A DNA stretch of 64,000 bases, taken from positions 1,736,001 to 1,800,000 of the forward strand of contig CAXXYD010000004.1 in assembly GCA_963675565.2 (NCBI GenBank), given 5' to 3'. Below the pieces are notes generated by a model that saw nothing but the letters and a program-made list of their open reading frames with translations, was not told the DNA's origin and did no database searches. The translations under genes and the position numbers were made by a program. This document shows, piece by piece, positions 55,603 to 64,000 of the stretch. How positions within the stretch are numbered: the stretch's first letter is position 1; the number at the start of each line of letters is the position of its first letter. The DNA comes from JARRKU01 sp963675565. Lineage in GTDB: Bacteria; Desulfobacterota; Desulfobacteria; Desulfobacterales; Desulfosarcinaceae.

Positions 55603-55702
55603 AAATGACAGTCAAAGTTGAACTCGAATTCCTTTGATTGTTTGGAGAGGGCTTTATAAGCCAGATGTTATCAATCAGTTAACCCGGCATGGAGGTGGTA
55701 GA

Positions 55703-56734
55703 ATGAAATTTTCAAAGGTTATTGGCATGTTTACACTTACTGGCGTTGTGATTGTCGCAATGATGGCAATTCAATCAGAAGCAAAATCAACACGCAAACT
55801 TGGTCTTTCCAGCACATTGTCTCCCAATAGTTGCATTGAAATTGCGGCCGATAAATTCAGAGATACTGTGAAGGAAAAGAGTGATGGGCAAATCGAAATC
55901 ATAAGATATCCGTCATGTGAACTATTTGATGCCAAAAGCGAGATCGAAGCTGTTTCTATGGGTGGCGTCGACATGGGAGTGCTCCATGGTGCTTATGTAG
56001 GTTCGCGATCGGCAATACTCGAATTTATTAGTTCTTTCGGTGCGGTTGGTGTCTGGGAAAGCTATGATCATTACTGGCGTTTTATCGACCAGCCGGAAGT
56101 TCGAGAATTTGTTGAAAGTGAGTTTAAGCAAAAACTTAATGCAAAGGTGCTGGGAATTGTCTCCTATGGAACCTCTCTGGTCGGCAACAGGGTGAGACCA
56201 ATCAAGACAGTCGAAGATTATAAGGGCATCAAAATGAGGGCTTCGGGCAAAGCGCAGGCGACGCTGTACAAAACATTAGGAGCCATTCCTGTGGAAATAA
56301 GCTCAAACGAGGTTTTTATGGCGCTACAAAGAGGGACCATTGATGGCGCCGCGTCTGGCCCCAGTAGATTTTATTTCTCTAAATGGTACGAAGTGACCCC
56401 CTATATCACGCAGGATTATACCGTTCCTTATTTGAGTTTCTGGCTATCAATCAATCTTAAAAAATGGAACGCTCTTTCCAAAAAAGAACAGGAGATACTG
56501 CAGACAACGGGCCGAGAAATAGAAGTGTGGACTCGTAATTATGTCGAGAAAGAAACTGAAACATTGTATGAAAAATTCAGAGGCGGCCTGGTAAAAGAAA
56601 TCTACTTCATGCCCCAGAGCGAACGGGACCGTATCCGGGAAACCGTAGAACCGGTCATGCACAAATTGGCGCTTGAACGGATTGGCACGGAAAAAGGGGC
56701 TATACTTTGGGAACTTCTTAAAAAAGCACGTTAA
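55703..56734 (+). CDS. TRAP transporter substrate-binding protein DctP (cluster 2)
   Basis: The 343-residue binding protein has a signal peptide (MKFSKVIGMFTLTGVVIVAM) and the DctP core with YKGIKMRASGKAQATLYKT (the carboxylate-binding arginine) and ALQRGTIDGAASGP. The ATG at 55703 has GGAGGTGG upstream; a longer frame from 55634 would mask the signal peptide. It shares IDQPEVR and SYGTS stretches with the cluster 1 protein, suggesting related ligands. Confidence 0.92.
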   Translation: MKFSKVIGMFTLTGVVIVAMMAIQSEAKSTRKLGLSSTLSPNSCIEIAADKFRDTVKEKSDGQIEIIRYPSCELFDAKSEIEAVSMGGVDMGVLHGAYVGSRSAILEFISSFGAVGVWESYDHYWRFIDQPEVREFVESEFKQKLNAKVLGIVSYGTSLVGNRVRPIKTVEDYKGIKMRASGKAQATLYKTLGAIPVEISSNEVFMALQRGTIDGAASGPSRFYFSKWYEVTPYITQDYTVPYLSFWLSINLKKWNALSKKEQEILQTTGREIEVWTRNYVEKETETLYEKFRGGLVKEIYFMPQSERDRIRETVEPVMHKLALERIGTEKGAILWELLKKAR

Positions 56735-56968
56735 CAATTAAATGGTAACACGCTTTTCTGATGGAGCTTAATAGCTGTGCCAGACACGTTCGAAATGCAA
56801 ACATTTGAGTGATTACAATCCGAACACAGCATTATTCATAAATTGTCAGATCTTGAAGGGCAACATATGACCAAAAGGCACAAAAGAGTGGATCCATTTT
56901 AATCATTTGATTTGGTATTCCAACGTAAAACCCGGCCCACTTGTACTTTGAAAGCCGGCATTGCATAT

Positions 56969-57032
56969 GGGCGGCTGTCAAGGAAGAGGAGTTCGACACC
57001 TTACCGGATGAGTGTTGCCTTGATAGCCACCC
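56969..57032. other. Intercistronic hairpin between dctP and dctQM, cluster 2
   Basis: GGGCGGCTGTCAAGG (56969-56983) pairs with CCTTGATAGCCACCC (57018-57032), with one G:U and one unpaired position, in the 370-bp gap between the binding protein and permease genes. A T-rich run (CATTTTTGGTTTTT) follows, so it could be a partial terminator that lowers permease expression. No other gene is seen in this gap. Confidence 0.7.
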
Positions 57033-57104
57033 TCTCCTCATTTTTGGTTTTTCAGCTGGATTTGAAAAAGTGATAATAATGCCCGTAATTTTTTGGAGGA
57101 AATT

Positions 57105-59057
57105 ATGCTGCAGCAAATGACAAGCGGGAACAATGTTAAACGATTAGTCGATTTTATCCCAAAACTGATCGATCATTCATCCATAGCTTCGGGCACTCTT
57201 GCTGGCTTAGCCATGTTTATGGTCAGCGTAATTAACACCTATGAGGTTATAATGCGCCGATTCTTTTTTAAACCGACGACATGGGTGTTTACTGCATCCC
57301 TTTTTGTATTGATGTGGTTTGCCCTAATGTCAACTCCGATGGTGATTAAAAATGATCGGCAAATTGTTGCTGATTTCCTTACCTCGCGGCTCTCCAAAGA
57401 AAAAAGAAGTATGCTGAAAATCTTAGCCAATTTCCTTTCCATAGTGTTTTTTTTAATCATCGGCTATTATGGCTCACTAATGTGCATTGAAGCGTATCAA
57501 AATAACCATATGACCCTTGGCCTGTTTGATTATCCAAGCTGGATTTTATATATTTGCTTTCCGCTGACAACAGCCCTGATATTGCTCCAGTTGTTCCGCA
57601 GTACCGTGACCGAAATAAGAAATAAAATGGGTGCCCATACTGATATCAATCCAGAAATGCAATTCAGACAATCCGACAAAAAAAATATAACTAAAGGATG
57701 GTTATCGGAAAACCTTTTAAGTACAATATTTTTTTTGCTTCCTGTTTTGTTGGGCGTTTATCTATTTCATACCAAACCACTTGCCGGCCTTATTGTCATG
57801 GCGCTGAGTTTATTGCTTGGCGGCACTCCGGCTGCCTTTTCCCTTGGGTTAACTGCAATTGTTGGGCTGTTTATTACCCAACAAGGGTTTTCCAGCCTCC
57901 AGATCGTTCCGGTTATTATAGATAAAACCTTCGATAGCTTCGTTTTACTTGCCATTCCTATGTTCATCATGGGCGGTGTAATTCTATCGAAATGCGGAAT
58001 TGGAATGCGGATTTACGACCTGGCCAGTAAATGGTTGGGGTCACTACCTGGAGGCCTTGCTATGGCCACCATTATTGCCTGCGCAATCGTTTCTGCGATG
58101 ATCGGCGTAAGTACTGCGGTTGCAGCAGCCATCGGATTAATCGCAATACCCCAGCTTTTAACTCACGGGTATAAAAAAGGAGTAGCCTATGGCAGTGTGG
58201 CTGGCGGCGCTCTTGGAATTTTGATCCCACCCAGTGCCGGGCTCATCGTCTATGGATATCTGACAAACAGTTCTGTAGGGCTCTTGTTTGCAAGCGCCTT
58301 CATTCCTGCCGCCATGCTGGTCTTCTTTTTCTTAATATATGTGTTCTTAATATCCCTAAAAAACGATAAGATTGAAAGATTGAACTATAGCTGGGCCGAA
58401 AAATTTATCGCATTGAAAAAATCGATTCTTGGATTACTTGCCCCGGTGATCGTTCTGGGTGGTATATATTCCGGCCTATTTACTCCAACAGAAGCCGCCG
58501 GAGTATTGGTTATATACAGTATGATTGTTGCATTAATTTACAAAGAAATGGATTTTAAGAAATTTATCAATATCTGTCGGGAGAGCGCAACTCTTGGTTC
58601 TGCAGTCATGATGATAATGATGGGGGCAATGATCCTGACCAACCTGGTTGCATTGCTTCGAGTGCCTCGAGTCATATCAGAATGGCTCATTCATTCTGGA
58701 ATCTCTAATTTGTCCACGATAATTGCGCTAATGTTCATGTATGTTATCCTGGGCATGTTTTTGGATGGATTAGCCATTACCGTGCTAACCGTTCCGGTTC
58801 TCTATCCGATTATGCCCATATTAGGACTTGATGTGATTTCCTTTGGCGTAGCGCTGTGTATTTTTGTTGAGATGGCACTTATTACACCACCTATTGGTTT
58901 GAATCTGTTTATTATAAAGGCAATTACCGGAGATGAAATCACTCCCATTGCCAGGGGGAATATTCCTTTTGCCGTGATCATGTTTGTGGCTGCGGTTATC
59001 CTCCTGCTATTTCCGCAAATTGCCCATTGGCTTCCGAAAATACTAGGTATTATGTAA
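57105..59057 (+). CDS. TRAP transporter, fused small and large membrane subunits DctQM (cluster 2)
   Basis: The 650-residue fusion has a four-helix DctQ part (to about residue 180) and a DctM part of about twelve helices. DctM motifs include PMFIMGGVILSKCGIGMRIYDLA, GVSTAVAAAIG, LIPPSAGLIVYG, SGLFTPTEAAGV and LITPPIGLNLF. The ATG at 57105 follows GGAGGAAATT. The fusion and motif order match cluster 1, while the sequence is diverged and AT-richer. Confidence 0.92.
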   Translation: MLQQMTSGNNVKRLVDFIPKLIDHSSIASGTLAGLAMFMVSVINTYEVIMRRFFFKPTTWVFTASLFVLMWFALMSTPMVIKNDRQIVADFLTSRLSKEKRSMLKILANFLSIVFFLIIGYYGSLMCIEAYQNNHMTLGLFDYPSWILYICFPLTTALILLQLFRSTVTEIRNKMGAHTDINPEMQFRQSDKKNITKGWLSENLLSTIFFLLPVLLGVYLFHTKPLAGLIVMALSLLLGGTPAAFSLGLTAIVGLFITQQGFSSLQIVPVIIDKTFDSFVLLAIPMFIMGGVILSKCGIGMRIYDLASKWLGSLPGGLAMATIIACAIVSAMIGVSTAVAAAIGLIAIPQLLTHGYKKGVAYGSVAGGALGILIPPSAGLIVYGYLTNSSVGLLFASAFIPAAMLVFFFLIYVFLISLKNDKIERLNYSWAEKFIALKKSILGLLAPVIVLGGIYSGLFTPTEAAGVLVIYSMIVALIYKEMDFKKFINICRESATLGSAVMMIMMGAMILTNLVALLRVPRVISEWLIHSGISNLSTIIALMFMYVILGMFLDGLAITVLTVPVLYPIMPILGLDVISFGVALCIFVEMALITPPIGLNLFIIKAITGDEITPIARGNIPFAVIMFVAAVILLLFPQIAHWLPKILGIM

Positions 59058-59211
59058 GATGGCAGGCATAAAACAAAAGTGATACTGGCCCCAAATTGAC
59101 CAAAAACATTTAACCGCTGAAAAATTACCATCTTTCAAATTTAAGCATAACTGAAGTGAAATGACTCCTAATTTCCCGAAACATCGGATTTTCAACCCAA
59201 TGCGACTTTGG

Positions 59212-59255
59212 ACGCTATAAATTCATTTACTATACAGCCAAAACAGTTATAGCGT
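59212..59255. promoter_or_regulatory. Inverted repeat upstream of the ADP-forming synthetase alpha gene
   Basis: ACGCTATAA (59212-59220) and TTATAGCGT (59247-59255) are perfect 9-bp arms with a 26-base centre, ending 16 bp before the start codon and just before the AGGAG. In the 214-bp gap this may be an operator or a leader hairpin that hides the ribosome site. It suggests the synthetase-oxidoreductase part of cluster 2 has its own control. Confidence 0.45.
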
Positions 59256-59271
59256 TTACAGGAGATGTATA

Positions 59272-60660
59272 ATGACAACGCAACGAAATCTTTTAAAAGA
59301 ATTCTCTCCTTTTTTTTCTCCTCATGGCGTTGCGCTGATTGGCGCGTCCGGAAAACCCGGAAAGGTCGGCCGCTGGTTCATGGACCGCTATATAGATGCC
59401 GGATTTAAAAATCTGTATCCCGTGAATCTCAAAGAAGTTGAAATATTAGGTGTAAAAGCATACCCCACTGTGCAGAGTATACCCAAACAAGTAGATCTTG
59501 CCGTCATTCTTTTGCCCCCAAATGCTGTTAAAGGAGCCGTTAAAGATTGTGTGCGCAAGGGCGTCAAAGGAATTATCATTAACTCATCAGGATTTAGCGA
59601 AACTGGCGTGGCTGGCCAGGAAATGCAGAAAGAACTGGTTAAAATCGCTACCGAAGGTGGAGCCAGAATTATTGGCCCCAACTGTATTGGAATCTATTGT
59701 CCTTCCGGCCGGCTGCCTTTCCCCTTGGGAGCGCCCATGGAAAGCGGCAAGGTGGGTATCGTATCCCAAAGCGGATCGCTGGCCGATCACTTTTCAATCA
59801 TCGCTGCATCAATGGGTATTCGCTTCAGCAAAGCCATTAGCGTTGGAAATGAGTCGGACCTTAAAGTTGTCGATTTTCTGGAATACCTCGGTGACGATCC
59901 CGAAACCAAAATTATTCTTTCTTATCTGGAAGGTGTCAGTGAAGGCAGAAGGTTTTATGAATTGGCAAAATCAATAACACCCCACAAGCCGATTATTGTC
60001 TGGAAGTGCGGTGCAAGCATCGAAGGTGCGAAAGCAGCAGCTTCCCATACGGGCGCTATGGCGGGATCTGGCGCCATTTGGGAAGGTGCTTTTGATGGTA
60101 GCGGTATCCTGTCAGTGGATAGCTTTGAAGAGATGCTTGATTGCGTTTACGCATTTCATAACTGCCCCCTCCCCAAAGGAAAGAGGATTGCCATTATCAC
60201 CGGGCCTGGGGGACCAGCAGTCGGAACGACGGATGCCTGTATAAAATTGGGATTGGAAATGGCTCATATTTCAGAAGACACAAAAGAAAAACTGCGTAAC
60301 GTTTTATCATCAGTAGGAATCAGTGTCGAAAACCCAATAGATTTAAGCATGGTGGCAGCAATTTCACCTGAATTGTACGGTAAAATCATTAAAATACTAG
60401 GTGAAGATGATAATATCGACATGATTCTCGCCATCGGTGTTGGCGGTGAACTCTTTTACAACAGTATTATTGAAGCGGTTCAGCAAACTCAAAAGCCAGT
60501 CGCACTTAATGTGCTCATGCCTATGCATACTATTATTGATGGATATCGCAAAATTGCAGGAAGCCGAACAGTTATATACCCTGATCCGATCCGGGCCGCC
60601 AAAGCCTTATCGCGGCTCGAACATTACTCGAGCCACCTTCGCAGTTTATCCCTTAATTAA
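59272..60660 (+). CDS. Acyl-CoA synthetase (ADP-forming) alpha subunit
   Basis: The 462-residue alpha subunit has the CoA-binding VALIGASGKPGKVG, GPNCIGIYCP, VSQSGSLAD and the phospho-histidine motif ASHTGAMAGSG near residue 260. With the beta subunit 68 bp downstream it makes ATP from an acyl-CoA. Unlike the two fused synthetases at 17529 and 23207, it is split into two genes. Its position next to IorA/IorB repeats the arrangement seen at 17529-22211. Confidence 0.9.
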   Translation: MTTQRNLLKEFSPFFSPHGVALIGASGKPGKVGRWFMDRYIDAGFKNLYPVNLKEVEILGVKAYPTVQSIPKQVDLAVILLPPNAVKGAVKDCVRKGVKGIIINSSGFSETGVAGQEMQKELVKIATEGGARIIGPNCIGIYCPSGRLPFPLGAPMESGKVGIVSQSGSLADHFSIIAASMGIRFSKAISVGNESDLKVVDFLEYLGDDPETKIILSYLEGVSEGRRFYELAKSITPHKPIIVWKCGASIEGAKAAASHTGAMAGSGAIWEGAFDGSGILSVDSFEEMLDCVYAFHNCPLPKGKRIAIITGPGGPAVGTTDACIKLGLEMAHISEDTKEKLRNVLSSVGISVENPIDLSMVAAISPELYGKIIKILGEDDNIDMILAIGVGGELFYNSIIEAVQQTQKPVALNVLMPMHTIIDGYRKIAGSRTVIYPDPIRAAKALSRLEHYSSHLRSLSLN

Positions 60661-60728
60661 AGACTATTTTCGGCAATTATTTCATAACATATTGGGATCT
60701 TATCTAATTCTAACGGCGGGAAATAATA

Positions 60729-61403
60729 ATGAAAATCATCGAAGAAGCATTAAAAAGCGGGCGTACGAACCTGTCCGAGAAGGAATCCAAGGAAATCCTC
60801 ATGGCTTATGGCATTCCGGTTACCAAGGAGGTTTTGGTCGACAGCCAGAAAGAACTGGTGCAAGCGCTTGGCCACATTGATTTTCCCTTGGTTATTAAAG
60901 GCTGCCACTCTGATTTGAGCCATAAAACAGAACGTAATCTTGTGCGCCTCGATATCCGGAATCCAATGGAAGCCACTGCAATATTTAATGAGATATTCGA
61001 TGAAGTCCATGCCGAAGGCGGCTCGGTGTTGGTACAAGAAATGGTTCAGGGACGCCGCGAATTGGCAGCCGGCATGGTTCGGGACGAACAGTTTGGCCCA
61101 TGCGTGATGTTCGGTCTTGGCGGCATCTTTACGGAAATCCTCCATGATATTTCTTTCCGTGTTGCCCCGTTGGATAAAAAATACGCCCTTCAATTGGCCC
61201 GATCGATACATTCAAAAAAAATACTATATGCCTCGCGGGGTATGCCTGCGGCAGATATGGACCAACTCGCAGATATTCTAATCAATATCGGCAGGATTGG
61301 AATGGAGCAGGAAAAAATTCAAGAAATCGACATAAACCCTCTAATTATTAATGGGAACACCTTTGTAGCTGTTGATGCCTTAGTTGTTTTAAATCCCCAA
61401 TGA
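60729..61403 (+). CDS. Acyl-CoA synthetase (ADP-forming) beta subunit
   Basis: The 224-residue ATP-grasp subunit. It shows LSEKESKEILMAYGIPVTKE, FPLVIKGCHSDLSHKTERN, the second ATP-grasp segment FGLGGIFTEILHD, and EIDINPLIINGN. Where most family members read HKTDVGGV, this one reads HKTERNLVR, so the glycine pair after HKT is lost, which is unusual. The start follows GGCGGGAAATAATA. Confidence 0.88.
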   Translation: MKIIEEALKSGRTNLSEKESKEILMAYGIPVTKEVLVDSQKELVQALGHIDFPLVIKGCHSDLSHKTERNLVRLDIRNPMEATAIFNEIFDEVHAEGGSVLVQEMVQGRRELAAGMVRDEQFGPCVMFGLGGIFTEILHDISFRVAPLDKKYALQLARSIHSKKILYASRGMPAADMDQLADILINIGRIGMEQEKIQEIDINPLIINGNTFVAVDALVVLNPQ

Positions 61404-61475
61404 TCAGATGACGTTGTGCGTGGTATCAGAAAGTTATGATACAATTGTAAATCTTCAAATCAATAGGAGTTAATT

Positions 61476-63341
61476 ATGAATCCATTGCTAAGCCGGGAAC
61501 CTGGCCAGAAGCACCTGCTATTGGGCAATGAAGCTATCGTTCGAGGGGCCATAGAAGCCGGAGTTGGCGTGGTAACCTGTTACCCTGGAACGCCCTCTTC
61601 CGAAGTACCGAACACTTTTTCGAAAATATCAGATAAAATTGGTGTCTATTTCGAATTTTCAACCAACGAGAAGGTCGCTCTGGAAGTCGGCGCAGGCTCG
61701 GCAGTCAGCGGCATCAGGACCCTTGTTAGCATGAAATCTGTCGGGGTCAACGTAGCTGCCGATCCCTTACTGACATTGATTTACCTTGGAGTCGAGGGCG
61801 GCCTTGTTCTTTTATCAGCGGATGAACCCAGCCTGCATTCGACGCAGAACGAACAAGATAATCGATATTATGGCAAACTGGGTTATATCCCCATTCTCGA
61901 ACCTTCTTCGCCGCAAGAAGCCAAAGATATGACCCGTTATGCCTTCGAACTCTCTGAAGAAATGAAAATGCCGGTGATGCTTAGAACCACCACACGGATT
62001 AATCATGCTCGCGGGATCGTTAAATTTGGCCCGGTATCCCAGCGAAAATCAAAAGGCATATTCGTAAAAAACCCTGCCCATAGAATCGCTATACCGGCCA
62101 TTTCCAGGGTCCTGCGAAAAGAACTGTTGGAAAAATACGACCGGCTGGTTACGATGGGTTGTACTGCTAAAGTCAACTTGCTTGAAGGAAATGGTGAATT
62201 TGGTATTATCACTAGTGGGATCGGTTATGCCTATGTGTCTGATGCGCTGGACGATCTGAATGCTAGAGACAAGATTTCAGTTCTCCGGCTTGGGCTCACC
62301 TTTCCTCACCCGGACAAACTGGTCGCAGATTTCCTTGAGCACAAAAAAAAGGTTCTGGTGGTGGAGGAGGTCGAGCCCTATTTGGAAAATGAGGCTAAAA
62401 GGGTTGCTAAAGAAGAAAATATCGCCACCCAAATTATGGGAAAATCCAAAAACTTATTTTCTAGGGCATTTGAATTCGATCCTGGTATGGTTAGAAAGGT
62501 AATCGCCAAATATTTCGAACTCGACTACCAGCCTAAATATTCCATCCAAACCGATGACCTGCCAGAATTACCAAAACGTCCACCTTCACTCTGTGCCGGC
62601 TGCCCCCACCGGGCAACCTTGTATGCAGTGACACGCGCCGCTGGTATGGAAACGCCTTTCCCGCTAGAAATCGGCTGTTACGCTTTGGGGTACATGGAAC
62701 CCTTAAAAGCATCAGATTTTTGTATTTGTATGGGGTCGGCAATCCCCTCTGGTTGCGGGATATCACGGGTGACAGGCAAAAAGGCGGTTTGTTTTTTGGG
62801 CGATTCGTCATTTTTCCACAGCGGGATGACCGGACTTGCCAACGCGGTATACAACAAACACAATGTTCTCGTTGTGATCATGGACAACGGTACGACTGCC
62901 ATGACCGGCCACCAGAACAACCCGGGCTCAGACCATGCCTTATTGGGGTTGGACAAAACCCGGATTGATATTGAAACGGTATGTCGTGCCTTAGGTGTGG
63001 ATGATATTCATATCGCTCGCGCTTTTAATCTGAGGCAGGTTAAAGCGGCAACCGAAAAAGCGATGCTGCACGAAGGTGTTTCCGTCATTATTTCAAAACA
63101 GGTCTGCCCGCTTTTCGCGAGACGAGCTGGAATTCCCCAAAAGCGCCTTTTTTTCAAGGTTGATCTTGAAAAGTGTACGAACTGCCGGGACTGCATTAAA
63201 GAAATTGGATGCCCGGCTTTTTACTTGGACAATGACTATCCGGCCATCAATAGGAATCTATGCGAAGGTTGTGCAGTATGCTCTCAGATCTGTTCTGAAA
63301 AAGCGATCAAACCGGCGAAAAAGGAGACTGAGCATGAGTAA
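61476..63341 (+). CDS. iorA: Indolepyruvate:ferredoxin oxidoreductase alpha subunit
   Basis: The 621-residue subunit has the pyrimidine domain (VVTCYPGTPSSEVPNTF), the TPP domain (CAGCPHRATLYAV, EIGCYALGY, GDSSFFHSGMTG, MDNGTTAMTG) and a C-terminal pair of ferredoxin-type clusters (CTNCRDCIKEIGCP and CEGCAVCSQICSEKA). It oxidises aryl- or other 2-oxo acids to acyl-CoA. It overlaps iorB by eight bases. In the proposed pathway it could act on a 2-oxo acid released by the lyase, though pyruvate is not the family's usual best substrate. Confidence 0.92.
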   Translation: MNPLLSREPGQKHLLLGNEAIVRGAIEAGVGVVTCYPGTPSSEVPNTFSKISDKIGVYFEFSTNEKVALEVGAGSAVSGIRTLVSMKSVGVNVAADPLLTLIYLGVEGGLVLLSADEPSLHSTQNEQDNRYYGKLGYIPILEPSSPQEAKDMTRYAFELSEEMKMPVMLRTTTRINHARGIVKFGPVSQRKSKGIFVKNPAHRIAIPAISRVLRKELLEKYDRLVTMGCTAKVNLLEGNGEFGIITSGIGYAYVSDALDDLNARDKISVLRLGLTFPHPDKLVADFLEHKKKVLVVEEVEPYLENEAKRVAKEENIATQIMGKSKNLFSRAFEFDPGMVRKVIAKYFELDYQPKYSIQTDDLPELPKRPPSLCAGCPHRATLYAVTRAAGMETPFPLEIGCYALGYMEPLKASDFCICMGSAIPSGCGISRVTGKKAVCFLGDSSFFHSGMTGLANAVYNKHNVLVVIMDNGTTAMTGHQNNPGSDHALLGLDKTRIDIETVCRALGVDDIHIARAFNLRQVKAATEKAMLHEGVSVIISKQVCPLFARRAGIPQKRLFFKVDLEKCTNCRDCIKEIGCPAFYLDNDYPAINRNLCEGCAVCSQICSEKAIKPAKKETEHE

Positions 63342-63918
63342 AACACGAATTTATATTACTGGTGTCGGGGGGCAGGGGACGCTGATGGCGACCGCTTTGA
63401 TCGGGCAAGCCGCAGTAATCGCCGGCCTGAATGCCAACCTGAGCGAGATTCATGGTATGGCCCAAAGGGGTGGAATTGTGGAATCTTCGGTAACACTGGG
63501 TAATCTGCTGAGTGCCATGGTCTCAGATGCTGAGGCAGATATTCTGCTTGGTTTTGAGCCAGCAGAAACGATTCGATCCGCAAAAAAATGTTCACCTGAA
63601 ACGACGGTTATCACCAATTCAACCCCCCTTAAACCTTATACCGTTTCCACTGGTGAGGAAGAATATCCGAATGTATCCCAGGCATTTAAAAAAATGCAAC
63701 AAAAAGTCAAACGGTTCATCAGCATCGAAGCAGATGCAATTGCACACTCGGCAGGCAACATACTTTCTTTAAACATTGTTATGCTCGGCGCCATGGTCAA
63801 ACATGCAAATTTGCCATTGACGGCCGAAAATTTCAAACAGGCTATTATCAAGTTTACAAAACCCAAGTTCATAGATATTAATCTGAAAGCATTTGACCTT
63901 GGATATTCGTCAAAATGA
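63334..63918 (+). CDS. iorB: Indolepyruvate:ferredoxin oxidoreductase beta subunit
   Basis: The 194-residue gamma-domain subunit begins MSKTRIYITGVGGQGTLMAT and has SEIHGMAQRGGIVESSV. The ATG at 63334 overlaps the iorA stop, with AAGGAGACTGAGC upstream; the frame is open further upstream but inside iorA. Its counterpart in the other locus is fused to the C-terminus of the alpha chain (19713-22211). Confidence 0.92.
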   Translation: MSKTRIYITGVGGQGTLMATALIGQAAVIAGLNANLSEIHGMAQRGGIVESSVTLGNLLSAMVSDAEADILLGFEPAETIRSAKKCSPETTVITNSTPLKPYTVSTGEEEYPNVSQAFKKMQQKVKRFISIEADAIAHSAGNILSLNIVMLGAMVKHANLPLTAENFKQAIIKFTKPKFIDINLKAFDLGYSSK

Positions 63919-63962
63919 ATTTTTAGATAAATAAGTATGTTACCCCAAAATTTGAAGAATCA

Positions 63963-64000
63963 ATGATGGGGAAAATCGTCCAGCTTAATGCTTCAGAGGA
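63963..64000 (+). CDS. Possible start of a further gene at the right edge
   Basis: After a 44-bp gap an open frame with ATGATG at 63963 runs off the window (MMGKIVQLNASE). The frame is also open back to 63934 without a clear start. Too little is present to name a product. Confidence 0.25.
   Translation, partial: MMGKIVQLNASE

Overview
The window reads as one piece of chromosome from a strictly anaerobic bacterium of the Desulfobacterota, most likely a sulfate-reducing or syntrophic deltaproteobacterium. This is inferred from the gene content: a complete methylmalonyl-CoA route with a transcarboxylase-type carboxyl transfer, ferredoxin-dependent 2-oxoacid oxidoreductases, three ADP-forming acyl-CoA synthetases, an ETF:menaquinone-type membrane FeS oxidoreductase, hydrogenase maturation genes and TRAP carboxylate transporters. 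No rRNA, tRNA, CRISPR array, transposase or phage gene was seen.

Layout. 1-280: 5' part of a Memo-family gene (minus). 634-2639: nifU-nifS (plus), preceded by a long stem-loop. 2775-3909: hypA-hypB (minus). 4532-6598: sucC-sucD with a clear terminator. 6821-13945: the methylmalonyl-CoA block (carboxyltransferase with biotin domain, small subunit, 12S-type carboxyltransferase, MeaB, methylmalonyl-CoA mutase), then a TetR regulator and methylmalonyl-CoA epimerase. 15976-22211: aminotransferase, fused ADP-forming acyl-CoA synthetase and fused indolepyruvate:ferredoxin oxidoreductase. 22406-25630: a FadR-type regulator and a third synthetase with reversed domain order.

25910-44744 (minus, cluster 1) and 46107-63918 (plus, cluster 2) are two divergent catabolic clusters, each beginning at its own XRE-cupin regulator near 45.9 kb. 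They share one gene set: HMG-CoA-lyase-like enzyme, type III CoA-transferase, tricarballylate-dehydrogenase-like flavoprotein, LeuC/LeuD-type hydratase, MmgE/PrpD-family enzyme, EtfB/EtfA and a TRAP transporter (DctP plus fused DctQM). Cluster 1 adds a membrane FeS oxidoreductase that could pass ETF electrons to quinone, a second flavoprotein, an EamA transporter and an AtuA-DUF4387 pair. Cluster 2 adds a split ADP-forming synthetase and a split IorA/IorB. There is no leuA/leuB, prpB/prpC or citrate synthase nearby, so leucine synthesis and the methylcitrate cycle do not explain the set. A consistent hypothesis is uptake and oxidation of a tri- or dicarboxylate (for example tricarballylate to cis-aconitate to itaconate to citramalate to citramalyl-CoA to pyruvate plus acetyl-CoA), with electrons leaving through ETF. 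No such pathway has been shown from this sequence alone.

The most striking structural feature is a 1365-bp inverted repeat (33000-34364 and 47751-49115) covering the whole CoA-transferase gene and the start of the next gene. By my base-by-base comparison the copies differ at nine positions, and the two CoA-transferases are identical in protein, while neighbouring paralogues are clearly diverged. This points to recent gene conversion between the clusters. A second novelty is a pair of nested palindromic elements (3972-4159 and 15776-15957) with a shared core, different but self-complementary outer stems and a compensatory base-pair change.
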